A stretch of 64,000 bases of DNA from JACJYC01 sp964558465 (GTDB lineage Bacteria > Bacteroidota > Bacteroidia > Chitinophagales > Saprospiraceae), in contig CAZLEF010000004.1 of assembly GCA_964558465.1 (NCBI GenBank), positions 65,719 to 129,718 of the forward strand. Direction: 5' to 3'. The notes under the pieces were generated by a model that had not been told where the DNA came from, ran no database searches, and saw only the letters and a program-made list of their open reading frames with translations. A program made the position numbers and the translations under genes. Every line of letters begins with the position of its first letter. The stretch's first letter is position 1. Positions 31,484 to 40,693 of the stretch are shown here, in pieces.

Positions 31484-33853
31484 TTAAGCCGTTTTATAAA
31501 TTTCTTGTTGAAGTTCTTTCACGGCCCGTTCAAAATCGGCTTTTTTCCCGAAAGCGCGTACCAGTTCCACCGGCGAGCCTAATTGATTGAACGGCATCAC
31601 ATTGAGTACGCCTCCTTCTTCGATGGAAAAAATGCCCTCGTTCTCATATTTTTCCAGGAGGCCTTCCAGCACCTTCCGGGCGGTCTCGCCATATTTGGTA
31701 AAATAGTTGCGTTTCCGCACCTGGTCGGCTCTTTCCTTGCGGGTCAATGCAGGCTGATCAAAAGCCAGGTGGCAAATCAAATCAAAGGGATCCAGGTTTT
31801 TGCCGGTTTCTTCCTGTAAGGCATCTAAAAGAATTCCATGCTCAGCCAGTTCTTTAACAAAAGCCGCTTTTTTCCCGGTCGTATCCCACTTCCGCAGGAA
31901 GATATCCAAAGAAGAAAATTCCTGTCTGATGTTTTTCCGCGTGTAATCTTTGAGGGATTCGGTGATGAGTTTACCATTGGCGCCATAGTATTGTACGCGC
32001 TCTTGTACCACCGATACCGGGATATTATCGACATAATACTTTCGTGGCGCGCCTTCTTGCGTTTCATCGAGCAGTATTTGCTCCCGGGCTGTAGGGTAGT
32101 CCGATGCTCCGGGTTCATTTTCCAATCCAAAATTTATGGGATCAACATCCGGCGGCGCCACCGGGTCTTGCGGGCCGGGTTCGTAAATCTGCACCGGATC
32201 GTCGTCAAAGTCGGGTCGGGCAAATTGGTTGGTGGCTTTGCGGAAGTCCATGATCGTGAAATAAACCTTTCCCTCCGCTTCGCGGATGCGGGTACCACGC
32301 CCGATGATTTGTTTGAATTCGGTGGTGGATTCGATGTTGGATTCCAGCACGATCAGTTTGACCATTTTGGTGTCAATCCCGGTCGTCAACATTTTAGAGG
32401 TGGTGGCGATGACCGGGAGTTTTTCTTCCACATCGGTAAAATTATCCAATTCCATTTTGCCCACTTCATCGTCGCCGGTAATTTTTACCACGTAGTTGGC
32501 GTGTTTGAATACCAGGTCCGCATTTTCATTGATGAGCGCCGTGCGCATTCGGTTGGCGTGTTCTATATCCGTACAAAATACGATGGTTTTAGAAAAGCGG
32601 TCGGTTGCTTTCAGGTATTCGGTGATTTTCCGGGCTACTTTTTGGGTCCGTTCGTCAATGACCAATTTACGGTCGTAGTCTTTGAGGTTGTAAATGCGGT
32701 CGGCTACTTCATAGCCGTATTTATCAATCAATCCGCTGGTTGGTCGCCAGCCCTCATCTACCGACAAAGAGATGCGAACAACCTTGTAAGGCGCTAAAAA
32801 GCCGTCGTCAATACCTTGCCGGAGGGAGTAGGTATAGACTGGTTCGCCAAAATATTCAATATTGGAAACATCTTTCGTTTCCTTGGGCGTGGCCGTCAGC
32901 CCAATTTGAGTGGCCGATTTGAAATACTCCAACACCTCGCGCCACGCTGATGCTTCGGCAGCGCTGCCCCGGTGGCATTCGTCGATGATGACCAGATCAA
33001 AAAAGTCGGGACTAAATTCGGTGTAGACATTTTTCCAGTCTTCATTGCCTGTCAGCCCCTGATACAACGCGAAGTAAATTTGATACGATTTGTCAATTTT
33101 ACGTTGCTTGATGATGTGCATGATATCGTTTCCGAAAGGGGAAAAGTCGCCGTTTTTGGCTTGCGACAAAAGCGCATTCCGATCGGCCAGAAAAAGGATG
33201 CGTTTTTTGATCCCGGCTTTCCAAAGCCGCCAGATGATGTTAAACGCCGTGTATGTTTTACCCGTTCCGGTGGCCATCACAAGCAGTATCCGTTCCTGAC
33301 CGCGTGCGATTGCTTCTATGGTTCTGTTTACCGCGTTTACCTGGTAATAGCGGGGCGCCATGCCGCTGCCGTCGGTGTAATAATCCTGCTCTACGACTTT
33401 TTTTACAGGGGGCGCTTCCAAAGCGGTTTCCTTTAAATACTTGCGCCAAAGCGTTTCAGGGGAAGGGAATTCATCAAGGGATAGTTCTTGTTCAATCGTC
33501 CCGGAATCAACTGTTTGGTCGTGAAAAAGGAAGCCATCCCCATTGGAAGAAAAAACGAAGGGGATTTGCAAGATATGGGCATATTCCAACGCCTGCTGCA
33601 TCCCGGCGCCCAAAGGAAGGTTATTATCCTTGGCTTCAATGATAGCAATGGGAATATTGGGCTTGTAGTAAAGGATGTAATCCGCGCGTTTTCGTTTTCC
33701 CCTTGCATATAGATTCCCCTGCACAATGATTCGTCCATCCGTAAAGGAAACTTCCTCTCTAACCTGCCGTTTCAAGTCCCACCCGGCTTTTTCGATAGCA
33801 GGGGTGATAAATTTTGTACAAATATCTCTTTCTGTGAGGAGCTTTTTTAACAT
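31484..33853 (-). CDS. hsdR: Type I restriction enzyme endonuclease/translocase HsdR
   Basis: HsdR translocates DNA and cuts unmodified targets. The 789-residue protein has the PD-(D/E)xK nuclease at the N-terminus: Asp58 in RADYILYY, then Glu73 and Lys75 in AIIEAKDNN. The SF2 motor follows, with Walker A MATGTGKT at 193-200, IIDECHRGS, GLTATPKET and motif VI QIIGRGTRIRE. A helical C-terminal part binds HsdM/HsdS. It is the first gene of the six-gene minus-strand operon. It is shorter than EcoKI HsdR, as in many type I systems. The start ATG follows an AAATAAGGAGAAATGA-like context on the minus strand. Confidence 0.95.
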   Translation of the reverse strand: MLKKLLTERDICTKFITPAIEKAGWDLKRQVREEVSFTDGRIIVQGNLYARGKRKRADYILYYKPNIPIAIIEAKDNNLPLGAGMQQALEYAHILQIPFVFSSNGDGFLFHDQTVDSGTIEQELSLDEFPSPETLWRKYLKETALEAPPVKKVVEQDYYTDGSGMAPRYYQVNAVNRTIEAIARGQERILLVMATGTGKTYTAFNIIWRLWKAGIKKRILFLADRNALLSQAKNGDFSPFGNDIMHIIKQRKIDKSYQIYFALYQGLTGNEDWKNVYTEFSPDFFDLVIIDECHRGSAAEASAWREVLEYFKSATQIGLTATPKETKDVSNIEYFGEPVYTYSLRQGIDDGFLAPYKVVRISLSVDEGWRPTSGLIDKYGYEVADRIYNLKDYDRKLVIDERTQKVARKITEYLKATDRFSKTIVFCTDIEHANRMRTALINENADLVFKHANYVVKITGDDEVGKMELDNFTDVEEKLPVIATTSKMLTTGIDTKMVKLIVLESNIESTTEFKQIIGRGTRIREAEGKVYFTIMDFRKATNQFARPDFDDDPVQIYEPGPQDPVAPPDVDPINFGLENEPGASDYPTAREQILLDETQEGAPRKYYVDNIPVSVVQERVQYYGANGKLITESLKDYTRKNIRQEFSSLDIFLRKWDTTGKKAAFVKELAEHGILLDALQEETGKNLDPFDLICHLAFDQPALTRKERADQVRKRNYFTKYGETARKVLEGLLEKYENEGIFSIEEGGVLNVMPFNQLGSPVELVRAFGKKADFERAVKELQQEIYKTA

Positions 33854-33930
33854 ACAATTTCATTTCTCCTTATTTGTTTTATCGAGCCCAATATAAAACA
33901 TTATTTTCTGAAAAGAGACAGGCTTACCAA

Positions 33931-34689
33931 TTAAATCACATCATACAGCATCAGAATCGAAAAAATCACCATCGCAACCAGTATCCGGTACGCCCAAACG
34001 TTGGCCCTGGGATAAACGGAGGCAAAACGGGCCGTATAATACCCGCCTGCGGTTTGGCCCACGGCCATGAGGGCGCCGAATTTCCAGTCGACCAGGCCCC
34101 GCCATTGAAAAACGATGAGGGCCAGCAGGGTCAGAAAACAAACGACCACACTTTTCATGACGTTGGCGTCAATGAGGCTGAACCGGGCGCCGAGCACGGT
34201 GGCTGCCAGAAAAAAAATGCCCATTCCCATCTGGATGAAACCGCCGTAAAAACCCAGCGCAATAAAAACGGGGCCTGCGATCCAGGGATTGGGTTTGGCG
34301 GCGGCCGCAGTTTCGCGGAGCCAGCGGCTGGGTTTGACGAGCATGACCACCAGCATAAAAACCATCAGGAACCGGAATACCTCCAGGAATTGGTCGTTGC
34401 TCACCCGTACAGCCGTCATTACGCCGGCCAGCGCGCCGATCAGGGTATAGATCACATAGTCCCTGGCCTGGGCCAGGTCGAGCTTGCCGTTCCGGTAAAA
34501 ACCAAACGTGCTGGCTACCGACTGCGTAAAAATGCCGACGCGGTTGGTGCCGTTGGCCAGGTTGGGTGGAAGACCCAGCACCTCGGTCAGGATCGTCAGG
34601 GTGATGGCCGACCCATTGCCGGCAAGGGTGTTGATGGCTCCTGCCAGGGTGCTGCCCACAACGGCGATAACGTATGCGCTCCAATCCAT
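33931..34689 (-). CDS. TauE/SafE-family transporter
   Basis: This is a 252-residue integral membrane protein with about eight helices and the family signatures LAGAINTLAGNGSAITLTIL at the N-terminus and the repeat-like GFYGGFIQMGMGIFFLAATVLGA in the middle. TauE/SafE proteins export or import sulfite, sulfoacetate and similar organosulfur anions. The exact substrate cannot be read from sequence. It lies just upstream of the hsd operon on the same strand, with its stop 78 bases before the hsdR start, but is unlikely to be part of that system functionally. Confidence 0.9.
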   Translation of the reverse strand: MDWSAYVIAVVGSTLAGAINTLAGNGSAITLTILTEVLGLPPNLANGTNRVGIFTQSVASTFGFYRNGKLDLAQARDYVIYTLIGALAGVMTAVRVSNDQFLEVFRFLMVFMLVVMLVKPSRWLRETAAAAKPNPWIAGPVFIALGFYGGFIQMGMGIFFLAATVLGARFSLIDANVMKSVVVCFLTLLALIVFQWRGLVDWKFGALMAVGQTAGGYYTARFASVYPRANVWAYRILVAMVIFSILMLYDVI

Positions 34690-34742
34690 GATTCGGCCGG
34701 TAAAGGTTGAGCGGCGAAGTTACAATTTGCCGTCAACTTTGT

Positions 34743-34800
34743 GGAGACTTGGTGATTTGGAGACTTGGAGACTTGGTGAATGGGAGACTAGGTGAATGGG
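34743..34800. repeat. Short-word tract (TTGGAGACT, GGTGAATGG)
   Basis: Imperfect copies of TTGGAGACT and TTGGTGA words fill the divergent gap between the TauE gene and the metalloprotease gene. The same words occur at 132-209 and 41525-41590. Confidence 0.75.
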
Positions 34801-34835
34801 TGATTGCCGAACTGCCTGAACGGCGAAAGTGAACA

Positions 34836-34865
34836 TTGCGAAGTACTCCGGAATTTATAACTTTG
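34836..34865 (+). promoter_or_regulatory. Bacteroidota-type promoter for the metalloprotease gene
   Basis: TTG (34836-34838), a 19-base spacer and TAACTTTG (34858-34865) match the Bacteroidota consensus. Transcription would start about 20 bases before the ATG at 34892, which supports that start over the in-frame ATG at 34829. Confidence 0.7.
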
Positions 34866-34891
34866 CGAACTTCACTTCAAATCCAACAACC

Positions 34892-37342
34892 ATGCGGAAT
34901 GTAGCGGTATCTCTTTTATTTGTCTTTTTGACTTTGAAACTTGGCGCACAAGCGCCCTCGCCAACACCTGCGCCAATGCAAACCATCGCCCAGAAAACCG
35001 CCAAATGGAAAGCCTTCAACGGTTTTTTCAATTTTTACTGGGACGAAGAAAACGGGAAAATCTGGCTGGAAATCGACCGGTGGGATACCGAATTTTTATA
35101 CGTCAATTCACTTGCGGCGGGTGTCGGCTCCAATGATATCGGGCTGGACCGGAACCAGTTGGGCCGCGACCGGGTCGTGAAATTTGTGCGGGTCGGCCCA
35201 AAAGTGCTGCTCATCCAGCCGAACTACGGTTTCAGGGCTATCAGCGACAACCCCGACGAGCGGGCCAGTGTGCAGGACGCCTTTGCGCAGTCCGTTCTTT
35301 TCGGGTTTAAAGTAGAAGCTGCAGAAGGCGCCAAAGTGTTGGTGGAACTGACCCCTTTTCTCATGGAAGACGCTCACAATATCGTCGAGCGGTTCAGGGC
35401 CGGCAATCAGGGTACTTATAAACTGGACCCTAACCGCTCGGCCATTTTTCTGGAGCGTACTAAAAATTTCCCCAAAAATTCTGAATTTGAAGCGATCACC
35501 ACCTATACCGGCGAACCGAGAGGCGCGTATATCCGGTCAGTAACGCCTTCTGCTGAAGCCGTAACCGTCCGGCAACATCATTCTTTTGTCGAACTCCCGG
35601 ACGCGGGTTTCGAGGCGCGCGTTTATGATCCGCGCAGCGGATATTTCCCCACCGACTATTACGACTACGCCACGCCGATCGACCAACCGATCGTCAAACG
35701 GTTCATCACCCGGCACCGGTTGCAGAAAAAAGACCCATCCGCGGCAACCAGCGAGCCGGTGGAGCCGATCATCTATTACCTGGACCGCGGCGTCCCTGAG
35801 CCCATCCGCTCGGCTTTATTGGACGGTGCGAGGTGGTGGAACGAGGCCTTCACCGCAGCAGGATACATCGATGCGTTCAGGGTGGAAATTTTGCCGGAAG
35901 GCGCCGACCCGATGGACGTTCGGTACAATATGATCAATTGGGTGCACAGGTCTACGAGGGGTTGGTCGTACGGAAGCGCTGTCTCCGACCCCCGAACCGG
36001 GGAGATCATCAAAGGCCATGTTCTGTTGGGATCGCTGCGGGTGCGGCAGGATTTTCTCATCGCACAGGGTTTGCTCAAGGCCTATGAAGACGGCGAAACC
36101 CCCGACCCGCGCATGATGGAAATGGCCCTGGCCAGGCTCCGGCAACTATCGGCCCACGAGGTCGGCCATACGCTGGGGCTGGCGCACAACTACGCCGCCA
36201 GTTATAACGACCGCGCTTCAGTAATGGATTACCCCTATCCTTATATCACCCTCAGGGCGGACGGCAGCCTGGATTTTTCCCAGGCTTACGATACCGGTAT
36301 CGGAGAATGGGATAAACAGGCGATCATTTACGGATACCAGGATTTTCCGGAGGGTGCGGATGAGAAAAAAAGTCTGCAAACCATTTTGACCCAAACCATT
36401 GAAAAAGGACTGTTGTACCTGACGGATCAGGACGGCAGGCCGGCGTCGGGCGCGCATCCTCACACCCATCTTTGGGACAACGGCCGGTCGGCGCCGGAAG
36501 AGCTGAAACGCCTGGCCGAACTGCGAAAAAAAGCCCTCGCCAATTTCAGCGAGGCCAATATTCCGGCCGGAACGCCGATGGCGATCCTGGAAAACGTATT
36601 GGCGCCTTTGTACCTTGCCCACCGGTACCAGATAGAAGCCGCTGCAAAACTGGTGGGCGGCGTCAATTATTCCTATGCAGTTCGCGGAGACGGCCAGCCG
36701 ACCAATCAGCCGCTCGACGGCGCCACCCAAAGGGCGGCCCTTGATGCCCTGCTGCAAACCTTGTCGCCGGAATTTCTCGTTTTACCTGACCATATCGTGA
36801 AGCTGATCCCGCCGCAACCGCCTGGATACCAGCGCGACCGCGAGTTGTTCAAAAACCATACCGGGTCCGTTTTCGACCCCCTTGCAGCGGCCGAAAGCAC
36901 TGCTCAGAACTCCATCGTTTTCCTGCTCAACCCGGAGCGTCTGGCCCGTTTGGTGGAGCAATTTGCCCGCGATAAAAATGCCCTGTCGCCCAATGAAGTA
37001 TTGGAAAAAACCTGGAAGGCGGGCAAATCTGCCTGGTCGGGACAAGGCCTGGCACAGGAGGCAGGCCGGATGGTGGAATCGCTGGTGGTCAACCGGATGA
37101 TGGAGGTGGCGGTCGACAACAGTGCGATGCAGCAGGTTCGGTCGTTGGCTTTATACCGGCTATCCCTGATCAGCGCAGAATTGAAAGGGCGGGATAAAAC
37201 ACCCCAGTCAACGGCCCAAAAGGCGCATAATTTTGCTTTGATCCACCGGATATCGCAGTTCCTCGACAGCCCGCAGGACTACAAAACCCTTCCCACCCTG
37301 ACCATGCCGGATGGGGCGCCCATCGGTTGCGACGGATGGTGA
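34892..37342 (+). CDS. Zinc-dependent metalloprotease (DUF5117/DUF4953)
   Basis: This exported 816-residue metalloprotease has signal peptide RNVAVSLLFVFLTLKLGAQA. A DUF5117 domain (about 60-260, VGPKVLLIQPNYGFRA) is followed by the catalytic part with the extended zinc motif HEVGHTLGLAH at residues 422-432 and the Met-turn-like SVMDYPYPYI downstream. The C-terminal half is DUF4953-like and helical. Related proteins are common in Bacteroidota, where they are predicted to be periplasmic or secreted peptidases. A promoter is visible at 34836-34865. The stop is followed by a 10-base repeat tract. Confidence 0.92.
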   Translation: MRNVAVSLLFVFLTLKLGAQAPSPTPAPMQTIAQKTAKWKAFNGFFNFYWDEENGKIWLEIDRWDTEFLYVNSLAAGVGSNDIGLDRNQLGRDRVVKFVRVGPKVLLIQPNYGFRAISDNPDERASVQDAFAQSVLFGFKVEAAEGAKVLVELTPFLMEDAHNIVERFRAGNQGTYKLDPNRSAIFLERTKNFPKNSEFEAITTYTGEPRGAYIRSVTPSAEAVTVRQHHSFVELPDAGFEARVYDPRSGYFPTDYYDYATPIDQPIVKRFITRHRLQKKDPSAATSEPVEPIIYYLDRGVPEPIRSALLDGARWWNEAFTAAGYIDAFRVEILPEGADPMDVRYNMINWVHRSTRGWSYGSAVSDPRTGEIIKGHVLLGSLRVRQDFLIAQGLLKAYEDGETPDPRMMEMALARLRQLSAHEVGHTLGLAHNYAASYNDRASVMDYPYPYITLRADGSLDFSQAYDTGIGEWDKQAIIYGYQDFPEGADEKKSLQTILTQTIEKGLLYLTDQDGRPASGAHPHTHLWDNGRSAPEELKRLAELRKKALANFSEANIPAGTPMAILENVLAPLYLAHRYQIEAAAKLVGGVNYSYAVRGDGQPTNQPLDGATQRAALDALLQTLSPEFLVLPDHIVKLIPPQPPGYQRDRELFKNHTGSVFDPLAAAESTAQNSIVFLLNPERLARLVEQFARDKNALSPNEVLEKTWKAGKSAWSGQGLAQEAGRMVESLVVNRMMEVAVDNSAMQQVRSLALYRLSLISAELKGRDKTPQSTAQKAHNFALIHRISQFLDSPQDYKTLPTLTMPDGAPIGCDGW

Positions 37343-37380
37343 AAAGTATCAGGTTTGAAGCACTGTACCCATGAGTTTTG

Positions 37381-37497
37381 AAGTTTGGGATGGTTTGGGA
37401 TGGTTTGGGAGTGGTTTGGGATGGTTTGGAGTGGTTTGGAGTGGTTTGGAGTGGCTCCGCCCGCCGTAGCTTCAGCGAAGGAGGGTTTGGGATGGTT
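37381..37497. repeat. 10-base repeat tract (ATGGTTTGGG-type)
   Basis: There are seven or more imperfect copies of ATGGTTTGGG and AGTGGTTTGG, interrupted by one GC-rich insert (37454-37480). The tract begins 39 bases after the metalloprotease stop. The same word occurs at 40603-40634 and, reversed, at 55851-55906. Confidence 0.85.
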
Positions 37498-37518
37498 ACA
37501 AAAATCGGGATTTTAGCT

Positions 37519-37526
37519 TAAGTTTG
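37519..37526 (+). promoter_or_regulatory. -7 box for the epimerase-moaC pair
   Basis: TAAGTTTG fits TAnnTTTG, 26 bases before the ATG at 37553. No TTG lies at the usual distance. Confidence 0.4.
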
Positions 37527-37552
37527 CGCAAGGAAAAAGGAAAACTAACTTT

Positions 37553-38620
37553 ATGAGGATTGTCCGCGCGCGTTGCTGGAAGGAAAACCTGGAACTGACC
37601 AAGCCATACAGCATCGCCTATAAAACCATCAGTTCGGTTGAGAATATCTTTGTTTACCTGGAAACAGACAAGGGGCTATACGGCATTGGGTCGGGTTCGC
37701 CTGCAGAATTTGTAACGGGGGAAAACTTTGAGGAGAGCCTTTCCGTGTTGCAGGACGTGCTCGAAAGCCTCGTCCTTGAACAGGACGTTCGATATTTTCA
37801 AACCATTTTGCGCCGGACAAAGGAACACCTGTCCCGGTTCCCTGCTGCAAGGGCGGCAGTGGGCATTGCCATGCACGACCTGTTTTCCAAATTCCTCGGG
37901 ATTCCGCTCTGCGACTATTGGGGACGAGCCCACAAAGGCCTGCCGACTTCCATAACGATCGGCATCAAACCGGTGGAGGACACGCTGGAAGAGGCGGAGG
38001 CCAACGTCCGGTTAGGGTTTAAGATCATTAAACTGAAGACCGGAAAGGACGTGGATCAGGACATTGAACTGTTCACCCGGCTCCGGGAAAAACTGGGGGA
38101 TGACATCAAAATAAGGGTCGACGCCAACCAGGGGTACGACACCCGCTCTCTGTTATATTTTGAAGACCAGACCAGGGATCACGCCGTAGAATTTTTTGAA
38201 CAGCCCTTCCGCCCCGGCCAACTGGACCTGATGCGGCAACTGCCCGCCGAACTCCGCCGGAAATGCGCCGCCGACGAGGATCTGTTGTCCTCACGGGATG
38301 CCATCAGCCTGGCTCAGCCGCCTTACCCGTACGGCATATTTAACATCAAACTCATGAAATGCGGGGGGTTGTACGAGGCAAAAAGGATAGCGGATATTGC
38401 GGAAGACCATCAAATAGACCTCATGTGGGGATGTAATGATGAGAGCATTGTCAGCATCACTGCGGCCCTTCACCTGGCGCTTGCCAGCCCGGCTACGCGG
38501 TACCTCGACCTGGACGGCAGTTTTGACCTTGCCAGAGATGTGGTTTACGGCGGATTTATCCTGAAAGACGGATATTTGTACACCAACGAAAAACCGGGTT
38601 TGGGCGTTGAGTTAAAATAA
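37553..38620 (+). CDS. Enolase-superfamily dipeptide epimerase / DgcA-like racemase
   Basis: This 355-residue protein is of the muconate-lactonising subgroup of the enolase superfamily. Visible catalytic residues are the KxK pair in IIKLKTGKD, metal ligands in VDANQGYD, EQPF and ADEDL, the second base Lys in NIKLMKCGG, and the C-terminal DLDG. These fit L-Ala-D/L-Glu epimerase (murein peptide recycling) and the related N-acetyl-D-glutamate racemase DgcA. A DUF1611 protein of the DgcN type is encoded 9 kb away, which makes the second reading worth testing. It lies 18 bases upstream of moaC. Confidence 0.88.
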   Translation: MRIVRARCWKENLELTKPYSIAYKTISSVENIFVYLETDKGLYGIGSGSPAEFVTGENFEESLSVLQDVLESLVLEQDVRYFQTILRRTKEHLSRFPAARAAVGIAMHDLFSKFLGIPLCDYWGRAHKGLPTSITIGIKPVEDTLEEAEANVRLGFKIIKLKTGKDVDQDIELFTRLREKLGDDIKIRVDANQGYDTRSLLYFEDQTRDHAVEFFEQPFRPGQLDLMRQLPAELRRKCAADEDLLSSRDAISLAQPPYPYGIFNIKLMKCGGLYEAKRIADIAEDHQIDLMWGCNDESIVSITAALHLALASPATRYLDLDGSFDLARDVVYGGFILKDGYLYTNEKPGLGVELK

Positions 38621-38638
38621 ACCATCCATACCAGACTA

Positions 38639-39118
38639 ATGGCGCCAAAATCTTTTTCCCATCTCGACGAGCGCGGCAATCCATCGATGGTGGATGTCGG
38701 CGATAAAGCGGTTACCGTCCGGACAGCGCGCGCCCGGGGCATTGTGGCGATCAGCAAAGCCGCGCTTGTACACCTGGAGAACGATGAGATCCACACCAAA
38801 AAAGGGCCCGTTTTCCAGACAGCCATCCTGGCCGGCATCCTGGCCGCTAAAAAAACAAGCGACCTCATTCCGCTCTGCCATCCCCTGCCCCTTGAAAAAA
38901 TTGGTATCGAAATCCACCTGAACGAAGCAAAAGAGGCTGTTATAGATTGTACCGTGCGGGTTACGGCCAAAACCGGGGTCGAAATGGAAGCCCTCACCGG
39001 CGCCTCCGTTGCAGCCCTTACCATTTATGACATGTGCAAGGCATTCGGGCATGATATGGAGATCCGGTCGGTTCGCCTGCTGGAAAAAACCGGCGGAAAA
39101 TCTGACGTCAAGGTCTGA
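38639..39118 (+). CDS. moaC: Cyclic pyranopterin monophosphate synthase MoaC
   Basis: MoaC makes cyclic pyranopterin monophosphate in molybdenum cofactor synthesis, after MoaA. The 159-residue protein shows the family's MVDVGDKAVTVRTARA, PLCHPLPLEKIGIEI and the catalytic stretch GVEMEALTGASVAALTIYDMCK split by single changes, with normal length. No other moa or moe gene is in the window. It follows the epimerase gene by 18 bases and may share its transcript. A shared hairpin follows the stop. Confidence 0.95.
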   Translation: MAPKSFSHLDERGNPSMVDVGDKAVTVRTARARGIVAISKAALVHLENDEIHTKKGPVFQTAILAGILAAKKTSDLIPLCHPLPLEKIGIEIHLNEAKEAVIDCTVRVTAKTGVEMEALTGASVAALTIYDMCKAFGHDMEIRSVRLLEKTGGKSDVKV

Positions 39119-39153
39119 AAAAAGAAGCGACCAGGATCGCTCCGGGTCGCTTT
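39117..39153. terminator. Terminator between converging moaC and DUF2911 genes
   Basis: AAGCGACC (39125-39132) pairs with GGTCGCTT (39145-39152). On the minus strand the stem is followed by TCTTTTTT, so it would end the DUF2911 transcript well. On the plus strand the T run is weak. Confidence 0.65.
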
Positions 39154-39196
39154 ACCAAATTCCTGAATTTATTATCAAAACAAACTAATATGCTCT

Positions 39197-40489
39197 TTAT
39201 GGTTTGATGGTGTCGGGTTTGACGCCCATCGCATCCAGAAATTTCAATGAATTGGCCTTTACGTTATCGGGTGGATTTAACGAAAGCGATTTTTTGAAGG
39301 CCTCCGCAGCTTTGTCTTTCTGGTTGTTGTTGAAATACCCTTCGCCCAGGCTGTCCCAGGTATTCGGATCGGTCGGGTTGTTTTTTGTATTGGCTTCAAA
39401 CACTTCAACCGCTTCGGCTGTTTTTCCCTGGAACAGGAGCTGATAGCCGTAGTTGTTCAATTCCGTATTCGACCCTCTGCTCAAGGCATCGGCCTTTAAC
39501 TTTTTGGCTTTGGCTTCATCGCCTTTTTTTGAAAACAGCCCTGAAAGCACCATCATATTGGTCATATTGGAACTCATGCCAACCGATTTTTCCGACCAGG
39601 CCAATGCCTTTTCAAAATCGCCCTGTTGCTGTGCAAAATTGGCGGCGGCGTTGTATTCCCGCCAGGTGACCGGGAAGCCTTTCAGGTCTTCGCCGAGGGT
39701 TGCCAAAGCAATTTTTTTGGCTTCCGCCTCATCGTTGGCGCTTTTCACCCTGCCTGTAAGGTTGGCTTTCAGGATGATATTCTGGGGGGTAGGCTGTGTA
39801 AATACCGAACGGGTGGCCCAGGCGAGGGCTTCCTGATCGTTGATTTTGTTCTGGTAACAATAATTGGCGGCTTCACTCCAGCCCTGCCAACTGAATCCGG
39901 CTTTGTTTTGCAACTGGCTCCGGATGCCGGCCAATACCGTTTTTTCAAGGTCTGTTTTGACCTGGAAAGGGATGGATTGATCGCCCCAGGATACCATGCA
40001 AAGGGCATTGTCCTGGCCGGTCGGTTCAAACGAATACGTCAGGTACTCGTTGAAATGGCCGGCCGGCTTCAACTTGCTTTTCACCCGGAGCGCATCTTCT
40101 GCCTTGTTGTAAGAGAAACTGCCCCAGGCGCCGCTGTTGTGGGAGAAAATGAGCGTGCACTCCGTTTCGGTCGGGATAATGTGAAAACCGTAAACCCCGG
40201 CGGCCAGCGGCTGGCCTTCGATCATCACGTCGGTGGAGAAGGAAATAACGGTGTTGTCATTGGCGCCGGCTCTCCAAACCTGGCCATAAGGAACCAGTTT
40301 GCCCCAGACTTCCCGTTTGTTGACCGCCGGACGGTGGTAGGTGATTGCTATTTCCGTCAGGCCGATGGTCTGGCTGACGGTCGCCTTCTGGCTGGCATTC
40401 GGCGTAATAAGCAATTGTGTTTGCGCGCTTCCAAATAGGGGAAGGCAGATCAGGCCTATGGCCTGAAAAAGGGAGTAGATATTCTTCAT
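39197..40489 (-). CDS. DUF2911 protein with TPR-like C-terminus
   Basis: This exported 430-residue protein has signal peptide KNIYSLFQAIGLICLPLFGSAQ. The DUF2911 domain spans about residues 30-190 (ITYHRPAVNKREVWGKLVPYGQVWRAGAN, split by small changes, and YGFHIIPTE). From about 230 on, helical repeats resemble tetratricopeptides (NTWDSLGEGYFNNNQKDKAAEAFKKSL at the end). DUF2911 is widespread in Bacteroidota and of unknown function. Export suggests a periplasmic scaffold role. A promoter is visible upstream at 40547-40517. Confidence 0.88.
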   Translation of the reverse strand: MKNIYSLFQAIGLICLPLFGSAQTQLLITPNASQKATVSQTIGLTEIAITYHRPAVNKREVWGKLVPYGQVWRAGANDNTVISFSTDVMIEGQPLAAGVYGFHIIPTETECTLIFSHNSGAWGSFSYNKAEDALRVKSKLKPAGHFNEYLTYSFEPTGQDNALCMVSWGDQSIPFQVKTDLEKTVLAGIRSQLQNKAGFSWQGWSEAANYCYQNKINDQEALAWATRSVFTQPTPQNIILKANLTGRVKSANDEAEAKKIALATLGEDLKGFPVTWREYNAAANFAQQQGDFEKALAWSEKSVGMSSNMTNMMVLSGLFSKKGDEAKAKKLKADALSRGSNTELNNYGYQLLFQGKTAEAVEVFEANTKNNPTDPNTWDSLGEGYFNNNQKDKAAEAFKKSLSLNPPDNVKANSLKFLDAMGVKPDTIKP

Positions 40490-40516
40490 AAAAAACAGTC
40501 AGGTGATTTCCGATGC

Positions 40517-40547
40517 TAAAATTAGATCCTTAAGCGAGGGTTTGCAA
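40517..40547 (-). promoter_or_regulatory. Promoter-like element for the DUF2911 gene
   Basis: On the minus strand TTG (40547-40545), a 20-base spacer and TAATTTTA (40524-40517) match the Bacteroidota pattern except for the last base of the -7 box. Confidence 0.5.
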
Positions 40548-40602
40548 GGCTTTTGTGACGAAAGGCGGGTTTTGTGACGGGAGGGGGGGGTTATGCTTCG
40601 CG

Positions 40603-40634
40603 TTTGGGTTGGTTTGGAGTGGTTTGGAGTGGTT
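40603..40634. repeat. 10-base repeat tract (GGTTTGGAGT)
   Basis: Three copies of TTGG(A/G)GTGG-type words lie after the stop of the LytTR regulator (40694, minus strand). It is the same word as at 37381-37497. Confidence 0.75.
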
Positions 40635-40693
40635 GCCCATCCAAAGCGGTTAGAGCTGATGCCAGGCAGGTTTATATTGCAGGAAAGCCGGGG

